DNA from: an uncultured Nocardioides sp.
GTDB taxonomy: Bacteria > Actinomycetota > Actinomycetes > Propionibacteriales > Nocardioidaceae
Assembly (NCBI RefSeq): GCF_947489365.1
Contig: NZ_CANLDB010000001.1
Location: 1,026,351 to 1,090,350 of the forward strand
DNA: 64,000 nt
Direction: 5' to 3'
In this document: positions 42,100-50,624 of the stretch, in pieces
Layout: each line of letters starts with the position of its first letter
Numbering within the stretch: the first letter of the stretch is position 1
The notes under the pieces: model-generated
What the model was told of the DNA's origin: nothing
What the model saw: the letters and a program-made list of their open reading frames with translations, nothing else
Database searches by the model: none
Program-made: the position numbers and the translations under genes

Positions 42100-43422
42100 G
42101 TGACCGGTGCCCGCACCGGTAGCGTCCCGCCGGTGGTCCTCGAGGCGTCGTACGACGAGCAGGCGCGCGAGCGGTTCGTCGGTGAGCCTCCGAAGCGCGT
42201 CGACTCCCCGGACCGGACCGCCTTCGAGCGGGACCGCGCCCGGCTCGTCCACGCCGCCTCGACGCGGCGTCTCGCGGCCAAGACGCAGGTCGTCGGGCCG
42301 GGGACGGACGACTTCGTCCGCAACCGGCTGACCCACACCCTGGAGGTCGCCCAGATCTCGCGGGACCTGTCGCGTGCGCTGGGGTGCCACCCCGACGTCG
42401 CCGAGTCGGCAGCGCTGGCCCACGACCTGGGGCACCCGCCCTTCGGGCACAACGGCGAGCGGTTGCTGGCCGAGGTCGGCGGTGCCTGCGGCGGGTTCGA
42501 GGGCAACGCCCAGACGTGGCGGCTGCTGACCCGGCTGGAGTCGAAGACCGCCCGCCCGGACGGCCGGTCCGCCGGTCTCAACCTCAGCCGCGCCGTGCTG
42601 GACGCGTGCACCAAGTACCCCTGGACCCTCGACGAGGCCCGCGCGACCGGCCTCACCCCCGGCGGCGCGCACGGCGACGGCTCCCCGCGCGTGGTCGTGA
42701 AGTTCGGGGTGTACGACGACGACCACGACGTCTTCGCCTGGATGCGCGACGGCGTCGAGGGGCGACGCCAGTGCGTCGAGGCGCAGGTGATGGACCTCGC
42801 CGACGACGTCGCCTACTCCGTCCACGACGTCGAGGACGGCGTCGTCGCGGGTCGGGTCGACCTCGCGGAGGTCCGCGCCGACCCCGCCGCGGTCTGGGAG
42901 ACCGTGCGGTCCTGGTACCTGCCGGACGCCGACGACGCCTCCCTCGACGCGGCCCTCACGGACCTCGCCGGGGTGGCGGGCTGGCCGACCGCGCCGTACG
43001 ACGGCTCCCGCGCCGGGCTGGCCGCGCTGAAGAACCTCACCAGCGACCTCATCGGGCGCTTCTGCCAGTCGGTCCAGGCGGCGACGGCCGAGGCCTCCGG
43101 AGGTGGACCGCTGGTGCGCCACGCGGGCGACATCGTCGTCCCCGGGGCGACCCTCACCGAGATCGCCGTGCTCAAGGGCATCGCGGCGCACTACGTGATG
43201 CGGGCCGAGGACCGGGTGGCGCTGATGGGCCGTGAGCGCGAGCTGCTGGCCGAGCTCGTCGCGGCGCTGCTCGACCGCGGCCCGGACGCGCTGGACGCGC
43301 CGTTCGCCGACGACTGGCGCGACGCCGGCGACGACCCGGCGCGGCTGCGGGTGGTGCTGGACCAGGTCGCGTCGCTCACCGACGCCAGTGCGCTGGCCCG
43401 CCACCGGCTCCTCGTAGGGTGA
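42100..43422 (+). CDS. dgt: Deoxyguanosinetriphosphate triphosphohydrolase-like protein
   Basis: A 440-residue HD-domain dNTPase that converts dGTP or other dNTPs to deoxynucleoside and tripolyphosphate. The HD metal ligands are H79 in RLTHTLEVAQ, H108-D109 in LAHDLGHPPFGHNGE, and the later Asp in QVMDLADDVAYSVHDVEDG. The N-terminal RLAAKTQVVGPGTDDFVRNR is characteristic of the family. GTG 42100 is the first start after the preceding gene; GTG codons further in are possible. It sits directly upstream of dnaG in the conserved actinobacterial order, here with one dehydrogenase between. Confidence 0.93.
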   Translation: MTGARTGSVPPVVLEASYDEQARERFVGEPPKRVDSPDRTAFERDRARLVHAASTRRLAAKTQVVGPGTDDFVRNRLTHTLEVAQISRDLSRALGCHPDVAESAALAHDLGHPPFGHNGERLLAEVGGACGGFEGNAQTWRLLTRLESKTARPDGRSAGLNLSRAVLDACTKYPWTLDEARATGLTPGGAHGDGSPRVVVKFGVYDDDHDVFAWMRDGVEGRRQCVEAQVMDLADDVAYSVHDVEDGVVAGRVDLAEVRADPAAVWETVRSWYLPDADDASLDAALTDLAGVAGWPTAPYDGSRAGLAALKNLTSDLIGRFCQSVQAATAEASGGGPLVRHAGDIVVPGATLTEIAVLKGIAAHYVMRAEDRVALMGRERELLAELVAALLDRGPDALDAPFADDWRDAGDDPARLRVVLDQVASLTDASALARHRLLVG

Positions 43423-43427
43423 CCCGC

Positions 43428-44351
43428 ATGACCGGTACCGACCCCCTGGTGTGGCTGCCCTTCGACCCCGCCGAGCTCGGCGACCTCCCCGCGGGGCTGC
43501 GCTACGAGCAGGTCGACCCGGTCCGCGACGAGCTGCCGTCGTCCAAGGACGAGGTGCGGTTCCTCGTGCCGAACTACCAGCTCGGCGGCCGCATCGGTCC
43601 CTTCCTGGCGCAGCTCGGTTCGCTCGAGGTCATCCAGACCCAGACCGCCGGCGTGGACGACGTCCGCCCCCACGTGCCGGAGGGCGTCACCCTCTGCAAC
43701 GGTCGCGGCATCCACGACGCCTCGACCGCCGAGCTCGCGGTGACGCTGACGCTGTCGGTGCTCCGCGGCATCCCCGGCTTCACCCGCGACCAGGACCGCG
43801 CGGAGTGGAACCACGGCTGGCGCCGCTCGCTGGCCGACCGGCGCGTCATGGTCCTCGGGTACGGCAGCATCGGCGCGGCCGTCGAGGCTCGTCTCACCCC
43901 GTTCGAGTGCGAGGTCGTGCGGGTGGCCCGCTCGGCGCGCGAGGGCGTCCACGCCTTCACCGAGCTCCCCGACCTCCTCGGTGACGTCGACGTGGTCATC
44001 GTCATCGTCCCGCTGACCGACGAGACCCGTGGCATGGTCGACGCCGACTTCCTCGGCCGCCTGCCGGACGGTGCCCTCGTCGTCAACGTCGCCCGCGGTC
44101 CGGTCATCGACACCGAGGCGCTGCTCGCCGAGCTGCGCGCCGAGCGCCTCCACGCCGCCCTCGACGTCTTCGACACCGAGCCGCTGCCCTCCGACCACCC
44201 GCTGTGGACGGCCCCGAACGTGCTGATGACGCCCCACGTCGGAGGCACCAGCAGCGCGATGCACCCCCGCGCCTACGCCCTGATCCGCGCCCAGCTCGCC
44301 CGCTTCGCCGCGGGGGAGCCGCTCGAGAACGTGATGACCGGCGCCTACTAG
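43428..44351 (+). CDS. D-isomer-specific 2-hydroxyacid dehydrogenase family protein
   Basis: A 307-residue NAD-dependent dehydrogenase. The nucleotide-binding glycines are in VMVLGYGSIGAAVEARL (about 137-153). The catalytic Arg is in VNVARGPVIDTEALL, Glu in DVFDTEPLP and His in MTPHVGGTSSA, so the triad is complete. ATG 43428 follows AGGG by 8 bases. An in-frame GTG at 43419 overlaps the dgt stop, and TAGGGT at 43415-43420 could also be a promoter. The substrate is unknown; phosphoglycerate, glyoxylate and hydroxypyruvate are family options. Confidence 0.88.
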   Translation: MTGTDPLVWLPFDPAELGDLPAGLRYEQVDPVRDELPSSKDEVRFLVPNYQLGGRIGPFLAQLGSLEVIQTQTAGVDDVRPHVPEGVTLCNGRGIHDASTAELAVTLTLSVLRGIPGFTRDQDRAEWNHGWRRSLADRRVMVLGYGSIGAAVEARLTPFECEVVRVARSAREGVHAFTELPDLLGDVDVVIVIVPLTDETRGMVDADFLGRLPDGALVVNVARGPVIDTEALLAELRAERLHAALDVFDTEPLPSDHPLWTAPNVLMTPHVGGTSSAMHPRAYALIRAQLARFAAGEPLENVMTGAY

Positions 44352-44418
44352 GTCCGAGGCTGCTCGAGGTCGCTCGCGGGCCTGGGGACGGCCGCGGCGG
44401 GATGTCGGCGCCCGGCCG

Positions 44419-44424
44419 TAGGGT
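44419..44424 (+). promoter_or_regulatory. -10 hexamer TAGGGT of dnaG
   Basis: TAGGGT ends 6 bases before GTG 44431; a leaderless dnaG message is likely. Confidence 0.5.
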
Positions 44425-44430
44425 TGCCGT

Positions 44431-47277
44431 GTGGCAGGCCGGATCCGCGAGGACGACATCGCTGAGGTGCGCGAGAAGGTGCGCATCGAGGAGGTCGTCT
44501 CCTCCTACGTCACCCTGCGCAACGCCGGCGGCGGCTCCCTGAAGGGGCTCTGCCCGTTCCACGACGAGAAGACCCCGTCGTTCAACGTGAACCCTGCACG
44601 CAACTTCTTCCACTGCCTCGCCGGGGAGACCCGGGTGCTGACGTGGGAGGGAACGCGACCGATCGCGGAGCTCGCCGGCGGCGAGCACCGGATCCTGAGC
44701 GCCTCCAACACCTGGGTGACCGCGCCGTTCCGCAGCTATGGGCACCAGCGGCTGCACCGCATCACGATGACCCGCAACAGACAGGTCAAGGAGCTCTACG
44801 CCACCGACGGCCACCGGTGGTTCGTCCGTTCCGGTGCCCGTGGGACCGGGAGGCGGGAGAAGGTGACGACGTCGCTCCGGGCCGGTGACCGCCTGGTGTC
44901 CGTGTTCCCCACCATGCGCGTGCGGCGCACGACGCCGTCGCCGTTCGGCATCGCGCACGGGTTCACGTACGGCGATGGCACCCGGTCCGGCACGGGATCG
45001 ATGGCACAGCTGTGCCCGCCGAAGGACCTCGCGATGCTGAAGTGGTTCCCGAACAGCCACACGAGCGCCAAGGACGAGAACCTGCTCGTCCACCACCTGC
45101 CGCGGTTCTTCAAGGACCTCCCACCGCTCGACGAGTCGGTGTCCTACCTCTACGGCTGGCTGGCTGGGTACTTCGCGGCAGATGGGTGCGTGGCCGACGA
45201 CGGGACCGTCATGCTGAACTCGGCGGACCGGCGAGACCTGGAGTTCGTCCGCGACGTGTGCACCCGTCTCGGGATCGACACCTACGGGATCACGACGCAG
45301 AGCAGGGTCGGGTTCGAGGGTCGCGAGCCCAGCGACCTCCACCGCGTCCACTTCGTCAACGAGACCCTGACTAAGGCGTTCTTCCTCCTGGACGAGCACC
45401 GCCGCCGCTTCCTCGAGGCCGACAAGTCCTTCGCGCGGCGCGGCTGGATCGTCCAGGGGGTCGAGGAGACCGACCGGGTGGAAGAGGTCTTCTGCGCCGA
45501 GGTGGAGGACGGTCACGCCTTCGTCCTCGAGGACAACATCCTGACGGGCAACTGCTTCGGCTGCCAGGAAGGCGGCGACGCGCTCGCCTTCGTGCAGAAG
45601 ATGGACGGCCTGAGCTTCGTCGAGGCCCTCGAGCGGCTGGCCGACATGGTCGGCGTCCAGCTGCGCCGCGAGGAGGGGGACGACGAGCCCCGAGGCCCCC
45701 GCGGCCCCGGCCGGCAGCGCCTGGTCGAGGCGCACACCGTGGCCGAGACCTTCTACCGCGAGCAGCTCGGCACCCCCGACGCCGTCGAGGCCCGCCGCTT
45801 CCTGGACTCCCGCGGCTTCGACCGCGCCGCCGCCGAGCAGTTCGGCGTCGGCTTCGCGCCCCGCGACGGCGACGCGCTCCTGCGCCACCTGCGCGCGCGC
45901 CGCTTCACCGACGAGGAGTCGGTCGCCGCCGGTCTCGTCGCGCAGGGCCGCTCGGCGTACGACCGGTTCCGTGGCCGCCTGCTGTGGCCGATCCGCGACG
46001 CCGGTGGCGACACCATCGGGTTCGGGGCGCGGCGCATCTTCGACGACGACCGGATCGACGCGAAGTACCTCAACACCCCCGAGACGCAGATCTACAAGAA
46101 GAGCCGGGTGCTGTACGGGCTCGACCTCGCCCGCAAGGCGATCGGCCTGCACTCCCAGGCGGTGATCGTCGAGGGTTACACCGACGTGATGGCGTGCCAG
46201 CTGGCCGGTGTCCCGACCGCCATCGCCACCTGCGGCACGGCGTTCGGCGAGGACCACGCGAAGATGCTGCGCCGCTTCCTGCACGACCACGACGAGTTCA
46301 AGGGCGAGGTGATCTTCACGTTCGACGGCGACGAGGCGGGGCAGCGGGCCGCGGTCAAGGCGTTCTCGCTCGACCAGAGCTTCGTGTCGCAGACCTACGT
46401 GGCCGTCGAGCAGGAGGGTCGCGACCCCTGCGACCTGCGTCTCGCCGAGGGCGACGAGGCGGTGCGGGAGCTCGTCGCGACCCGTGCGCCGCTGTACCGG
46501 TTCATCCTGGGCAACATCTTGAAGAACTACGACCTGGACCGCGCCGACGGCCGCGTCGACGCGATGCGCGAGGCCGCGGAGCTGGTGGCCTCGATCCGCG
46601 ACCAGTCCAAGGTGACCGCGTTCGCCCAGGAGGTCTCCCGCATGATCGGCGCGGAGATCGACACGAACGTCGTCCTCGCGCAGGTCCGCCGCGCCGCCGC
46701 CCGGGGGCCCGAGGTCAAGGCCGCGCCCCGTCGTGACCGGGTCGACGCCGACGCGGCGACCCCGGAGGCCCCCCGCCGGGAGTCCGCGCCGCGGCCCGAC
46801 CTCCGCGACCCGCGCTTCGGGCTCGAGCGCGAGACCCTGAAGCTCGTGGTGCAGCACCCCGGCGTCCTCGGACGCACCGTCGACGACCTCGACGTCGACG
46901 ACTTCACCCACCCGACCTTCCGTGGCGTCTGGGAGGCGGTGGCGGCCTGTGGCGGTGCCCGGGCGGGCGCGGGGGACACCGGCTGGGCCTCGCGCCTCAC
47001 GGAGGCCGCCACGGACCCCGCGGCACGCTCCGCCGTGAGCGCCCTGGGCGTCGAACGGATCCCGGTCGCGGGGGACCCCGACTCCTCGTACGCCGCCGCC
47101 CACGTCACGAAGCTGCAGGAGCTGACGGTCCTGCGCCGGATCCAGACGCTCAAGTCACGCCTGCAGCGCACCAACCCGGTGGAGCAGCAGACCGACTACA
47201 ACCGCATGTTCGGCGAGCTCGTCGCCCTCGAGCAGCAGCGCCGTGCGCTGCGCGACCGGTTGGTGGCGGAGCAGTGA
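44431..47277 (+). CDS. dnaG: DNA primase DnaG interrupted by an intein
   Basis: A 948-residue precursor; removal of the 313-residue intein (residues 62-374) gives a 635-residue primase, the normal actinobacterial size. DnaG makes RNA primers at the replication fork. The CHC2 zinc ribbon is split: C41-P-F-H44 lies before the intein, and C375-F-G-C378 after it. The Toprim core has VIVEGYTDVMACQLAG and FTFDGDEAGQRA (precursor residues about 573-645). The C-terminal DnaB-interacting domain starts near 780. The start is GTG 44431. Without splicing the zinc site and catalytic core are separated. The next gene overlaps by 4 bases. Confidence 0.96.
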   Translation: MAGRIREDDIAEVREKVRIEEVVSSYVTLRNAGGGSLKGLCPFHDEKTPSFNVNPARNFFHCLAGETRVLTWEGTRPIAELAGGEHRILSASNTWVTAPFRSYGHQRLHRITMTRNRQVKELYATDGHRWFVRSGARGTGRREKVTTSLRAGDRLVSVFPTMRVRRTTPSPFGIAHGFTYGDGTRSGTGSMAQLCPPKDLAMLKWFPNSHTSAKDENLLVHHLPRFFKDLPPLDESVSYLYGWLAGYFAADGCVADDGTVMLNSADRRDLEFVRDVCTRLGIDTYGITTQSRVGFEGREPSDLHRVHFVNETLTKAFFLLDEHRRRFLEADKSFARRGWIVQGVEETDRVEEVFCAEVEDGHAFVLEDNILTGNCFGCQEGGDALAFVQKMDGLSFVEALERLADMVGVQLRREEGDDEPRGPRGPGRQRLVEAHTVAETFYREQLGTPDAVEARRFLDSRGFDRAAAEQFGVGFAPRDGDALLRHLRARRFTDEESVAAGLVAQGRSAYDRFRGRLLWPIRDAGGDTIGFGARRIFDDDRIDAKYLNTPETQIYKKSRVLYGLDLARKAIGLHSQAVIVEGYTDVMACQLAGVPTAIATCGTAFGEDHAKMLRRFLHDHDEFKGEVIFTFDGDEAGQRAAVKAFSLDQSFVSQTYVAVEQEGRDPCDLRLAEGDEAVRELVATRAPLYRFILGNILKNYDLDRADGRVDAMREAAELVASIRDQSKVTAFAQEVSRMIGAEIDTNVVLAQVRRAAARGPEVKAAPRRDRVDADAATPEAPRRESAPRPDLRDPRFGLERETLKLVVQHPGVLGRTVDDLDVDDFTHPTFRGVWEAVAACGGARAGAGDTGWASRLTEAATDPAARSAVSALGVERIPVAGDPDSSYAAAHVTKLQELTVLRRIQTLKSRLQRTNPVEQQTDYNRMFGELVALEQQRRALRDRLVAEQ
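44614..45552 (+). mobile_element. Intein in DnaG with two LAGLIDADG motifs
   Basis: A class 1-like intein of 313 residues. Block A is CLAGETRVLTWEGTRPIAEL (Cys1 = precursor Cys62). Block B is YATDGHRW, with the TxxH motif at 125-128. Two dodecapeptides of a homing endonuclease are visible: IAHGFTYGDGT (about 174-184) and YGWLAGYFAADG (241-252). Block F is VFCAEVEDGHAFVLEDN. Block G is ILTGN|C with Asn374 as last residue and Cys375 as the +1 nucleophile. The penultimate residue is Gly instead of the usual His. The insertion lies exactly at the third zinc ligand. The element appears intact and in frame. Confidence 0.95.
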
Positions 47278-47789
47278 GCTTCCTGGACCGCCTGCGACCC
47301 GGCGCCCGGGAGCGCGCGCCCGAGGTCGCGAGCGCGGCGGGGGAGCGGCTGCTGGCCTGGTCGCGGACGAACGGCGGGGAGCACCCGGACGACGTGGTCG
47401 CGGGCACCCGCGACGCCCTGCACCTCCCCGGCGCCCACCGGGTGCCGTGGGAGCGGGTCGAGACCGCCGACTGGGACGAGGAGTCCAGCACGTTGCACGT
47501 GGTCGAGGTCGGGGCCGGGCGCGCCGAGCACCGGGTCGTCCTCGGGGAGGCCGGGCTGCTGCTCTCTCTCGTGCGGGAGCGGGTCACCGCCTCGATCGTG
47601 CTCCAGCGCCACGTCGCCGTGCGGGGCCGCCGCGGCTTCTTCGTCATCGCGCGCCGGCCCCCCGCGGGCGAGAGGACCGTGTCCTGGACGCTGCGCCACG
47701 ACGCCGGCGTCGACCCCGACGACCCCGAGGTGCGCCGCGCCGCCGCGGACGCGCTCGACCGCGCCCGGGGCGACATCGGCGCGGACTGA
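47274..47789 (+). CDS. Conserved actinobacterial hypothetical protein downstream of dnaG
   Basis: A 171-residue soluble protein without signal peptide or membrane helix. It begins with GTG 47274, overlapping the dnaG stop (GTGA), so it is translationally coupled. Recognisable stretches are PGARERAPEVASAAGERLLAWSRT, ALHLPGAHRVPWERVETADWD, RERVTASIVLQRHV and RRGFFVIARRPP near the end. I do not recognise a characterised domain; similar proteins follow dnaG or stand alone in many actinobacteria. Beta-strand-rich alternation in the middle suggests a small barrel. The function is unknown. Confidence 0.75.
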   Translation: MSFLDRLRPGARERAPEVASAAGERLLAWSRTNGGEHPDDVVAGTRDALHLPGAHRVPWERVETADWDEESSTLHVVEVGAGRAEHRVVLGEAGLLLSLVRERVTASIVLQRHVAVRGRRGFFVIARRPPAGERTVSWTLRHDAGVDPDDPEVRRAAADALDRARGDIGAD

Positions 47790-47897
47790 GGCCGGTGGCC
47801 GGACCAGGTCGCGAGGACCCGATCCGATTGGTGGGCCCGCCCGGCCGGTTGCTACTGTTGCGCGCGCTGCCACCGCTTCGGCGTCACCGCGGAGCGA

Positions 47898-47973
47898 TCC
47901 CCTGTAGCTCAATTGGCAGAGCATTCGGCTGTTAACCGGAGGGTTGCTGGTTCGAGTCCAGCCGGGGGAGCCA
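47898..47973 (+). tRNA. tRNA-Asn (anticodon GTT)
   Basis: A complete cloverleaf of 73 nt plus encoded CCA (47971-47973). The acceptor arm TCCCCTG pairs with CGGGGGA, and the anticodon loop CTGTTAA gives GTT. The T-arm TTCGAGTCC is standard. TACTGT at 47853-47858 is a likely -10. Confidence 0.97.
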
Positions 47974-48009
47974 GGAGTCCCGGGCGCGTCGTCGCCCGGG
48001 ACACCTCTC

Positions 48010-48015
48010 TAGGCT
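48010..48015 (+). promoter_or_regulatory. -10 hexamer TAGGCT of the K+ channel gene
   Basis: TAGGCT ends 7 bases before GTG 48023, and no ribosome site is present; the transcript is probably leaderless. Confidence 0.5.
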
Positions 48016-48022
48016 TCCGCCC

Positions 48023-48748
48023 GTGGCTCCCGATCGCAGTGCCTGGGAGCGCCGCACCGAGTGGGCGCTCATCGTCGCGGCCCTGGTGTTCCTCGTCGCC
48101 TACGCCTGGCCCATCCTCGACCCCGACCTCCCGGAGCCCGGACGGCGGGTCGCCTCGCTGACGGTCACGGTGGTCTGGGTGGTCTTCGGCGTCGACTACG
48201 TGGTGCGCCTGGCCGGCGCCGCCGATCGCCGTCGGTGGTTCGTGCGTCACCTGCCGGACCTGGCGATCCTGGTGCTGCCGCTGCTGCGACCCCTGCAGCT
48301 GCTCCGGCTCCTGACGCTGGTGCAGGTGCTGAACCGGTCGGCCGCCGGTCGCCTGCGCGGCCGGGTCGCGCTGTACGTCGTCAGCGGCGCCGTCGTCCTC
48401 GCCGCGGTCGCCGCCCTGGCGGTCCTCGACGCCGAGCGGGGTGCCCGTGGCGCACTGATCACGACGTACGGCGACGCGCTGTGGTGGGCGGCGGCCACGA
48501 TGTCGACGGTGGGGTACGGCGACGTCTACCCGGTCACCGGCACGGGCCGTGTGGTCGGCGTGCTGCTGATGATCGGCGGGATCACCCTGCTCGGCACCGT
48601 GACGGCGACCCTGGCCTCGTGGCTGGTCGAGGCCGTGCGCGACGAGCAGGACGAGTCCACCCGCGAGCTGGACGCGTTGCGCGTCGAGGTGGCGCGGCTC
48701 TCCGCACGTCTGGAGGCCAGTGACGGGAGTGACACGAGAGGCTCCTGA
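48023..48748 (+). CDS. Voltage-gated-like potassium channel
   Basis: A 241-residue membrane protein with the selectivity filter TVGYGD at residues 162-167. Helices lie at about 13-32, 45-64, 78-100 (with R-rich S4-like PLLRPLQLLRLLTLVQVLNR), 115-135 and 172-195, giving an S1-S6-type layout with the pore loop between S5 and S6. A short coiled coil follows (DEQDESTRELDALRVEVARLSARLEA, about 207-232), probably for tetramerisation. It would conduct K+ through the cytoplasmic membrane. Gating is unproven; the S4-like helix has few positive charges. Confidence 0.9.
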   Translation: MAPDRSAWERRTEWALIVAALVFLVAYAWPILDPDLPEPGRRVASLTVTVVWVVFGVDYVVRLAGAADRRRWFVRHLPDLAILVLPLLRPLQLLRLLTLVQVLNRSAAGRLRGRVALYVVSGAVVLAAVAALAVLDAERGARGALITTYGDALWWAAATMSTVGYGDVYPVTGTGRVVGVLLMIGGITLLGTVTATLASWLVEAVRDEQDESTRELDALRVEVARLSARLEASDGSDTRGS

Positions 48749-48898
48749 GGCGTTTCTGGCCCGTGTGAGCCATCGATAATCGCAGGTCACACGGCGTGTC
48801 GCTGACTTTTGCGGTTTTCCTGCAACAACCCAGAGGAGACCTCACGATTTCTCTCGTGCCCGACCCCGCGGGCACCCCGAAGCCGGAGAAGTCGCCCC

Positions 48899-50506
48899 AT
48901 GTCTCTTCCCTCAGGATCCAGCACCCACGGTGACACCCGTCGCCGTGTCCGTCGTCTGCTCGCCGCCTCCAGCGCCGCGCTCGTCGTCGCTGCCGGGACG
49001 GTCTCGACCGAGGCCGCGGCGACCACGGTCCCCTCGACGGGGACCCTCGCCGGCGCCCCCCTCAGCAGCGCAGCCCAGGCCGTCGAGCCCGGTGTCGCCG
49101 AGGGTGACTGGAAGCTGCTGGACACCGAGGACTTCACCACGCTCGACCGCGACCGGTGGCACGTCTACGACTCCCGCTCCTCGGGCGACGCGTCCCACAC
49201 CTTCCGTCCCTGGCGGGCCAAGGTCCGCAAGGGGGCCCTGCGGCTCAGCGGAGGATCCGGGAAGAACGGCGTCTGGTCGTCCGGCACGGTCGGCGGGTGG
49301 GGCTGGGACGCCGGGAACCTGCGGCAGGGGCGCGTCGACATGCGCGTCATGACCGCGGCCGGTGCGGGCGTCGAGACCAACCTCATGCTCTGGCCCGACT
49401 CGCAGTCCGCGCCGCCGGCCCTCGAGCTCTACTCCAGCCCCGCCACCTGGGGCTCCCGCCAGCAAGCGGTGCAGCAGACGCACTTCCGGAAGGCCGACGG
49501 CACCAGCGCCCGCAAGTCCTCGACCCGCCGCGGCAACTTCACCCAGTGGCGCACGTTCAGCGTCCGCTGGGACGCCTCCAGGGTCATCTACCTCATCGAC
49601 GGGGTCGTCACCCGCATCGACCGTACGGCCGAGCTGCTGCCGACGGGCCGGCTCTGGCCGCTGCTGCAGACCGTCGTCCACCGCAACGCCCAGGGCCGGG
49701 TCCCCGCCAGCGCCCAGGGCGCCACCACGAGCATCGACTGGATCAAGGTCTACGACTGGAAGCGGCCCGACGTCGGCACGGAGCCCGAGGAGCCGACCGA
49801 CCCGGAGCCGCCGACCGAGCCGACCGGCGACTGGGTGAGCGTCGGTCGCGACGACTTCAACGGCAACGCCCTCGACACCAGCAGGTGGACGACGTTCTCG
49901 GGCACCCCCGGCTGCTGCGGCGACACCGTCTGGCAGGGCTCCCAGGTCCAGGTGTCGAACGGTGAGCTGGTCCTGCACAACCGGATGACGCCGGACGGCT
50001 GGCGCAGCGGTGGTGTCGGCGGGTGGAAGTGGAAGGAGACGGTGCGCCAGTACGGCCGCATCGACGCTCGCATCCGCTTCGACAAGGGCACCGGGTTCTC
50101 CGCGGCGGCGCTGACCTGGCCGACGGACGGCAGCTGGCCGCCCGAGATCGACTTCTACGAGATCTACGAGTCGCGCGGCAACCGCGACATGATGGCGCAG
50201 AGCACCCACTACAAGAGCCCGTCGTCCGCCACGGGCCGGGGCGTGGACCAGAAGTTCAACCACGGCATGGACTTCAGCAAGTACCACACCGTGTCCATGC
50301 GGTGGGCGGCCGACGAGCTGTCCTACTGGATCGACGGCCAGAAGGTCCACACGGTCCGCGACGTGACCAAGATCCCGCACAAGGCGATGTGGATCGGCTT
50401 CCAGACCCACGTGCACAAGATGAACGGGCAGTGGCCGTCCATGCCGGCCGGCCAGGACACCGTCGCGCTGCGCGTCGACTACGTCGAGGTCTTCAAGCAG
50501 AGGTGA
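48899..50506 (+). CDS. Secreted two-domain glycoside hydrolase family 16 protein
   Basis: A 535-residue exported protein. A basic N-terminus and hydrophobic segment (about 18-41) form a signal peptide. Two GH16-like jelly-roll domains follow (about 68-288 and 311-535), joined by a Pro/Glu/Thr linker (EPEEPTDPEPPTEPTGD, 295-311). The second domain has the catalytic ExDxxE pattern in PEIDFYE (E416, D418, E421). In the first, the aligned stretch is PALELYS (A174, E176, S179), so both catalytic glutamates are lost. ATG 48899 follows GGAGAAG by 8 bases. The substrate is a beta-1,3- or beta-1,4-glucan or galactan. Confidence 0.85.
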   Translation: MSLPSGSSTHGDTRRRVRRLLAASSAALVVAAGTVSTEAAATTVPSTGTLAGAPLSSAAQAVEPGVAEGDWKLLDTEDFTTLDRDRWHVYDSRSSGDASHTFRPWRAKVRKGALRLSGGSGKNGVWSSGTVGGWGWDAGNLRQGRVDMRVMTAAGAGVETNLMLWPDSQSAPPALELYSSPATWGSRQQAVQQTHFRKADGTSARKSSTRRGNFTQWRTFSVRWDASRVIYLIDGVVTRIDRTAELLPTGRLWPLLQTVVHRNAQGRVPASAQGATTSIDWIKVYDWKRPDVGTEPEEPTDPEPPTEPTGDWVSVGRDDFNGNALDTSRWTTFSGTPGCCGDTVWQGSQVQVSNGELVLHNRMTPDGWRSGGVGGWKWKETVRQYGRIDARIRFDKGTGFSAAALTWPTDGSWPPEIDFYEIYESRGNRDMMAQSTHYKSPSSATGRGVDQKFNHGMDFSKYHTVSMRWAADELSYWIDGQKVHTVRDVTKIPHKAMWIGFQTHVHKMNGQWPSMPAGQDTVALRVDYVEVFKQR

Positions 50507-50562
50507 GCTTCGAAGGGGGCGCTGAGCCACAGCGTCCCCGTGCGGCAGGACATCCCGGGGGT

Positions 50563-50600
50563 GGGCCTGCGCCGTCCGCGGGGGGGGACGGCGCAGGCCC
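50563..50600. terminator. Strong bidirectional terminator hairpin
   Basis: GGGCCTGCGCCGTCC (50563-50577) pairs perfectly with GGACGGCGCAGGCCC (50586-50600) across an 8-base loop. This 15-bp GC stem lies between the converging GH16 and PIG-L genes. Confidence 0.85.
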
Positions 50601-50624
50601 GTCGGGCTGTGCGGGCCCGGGCGG

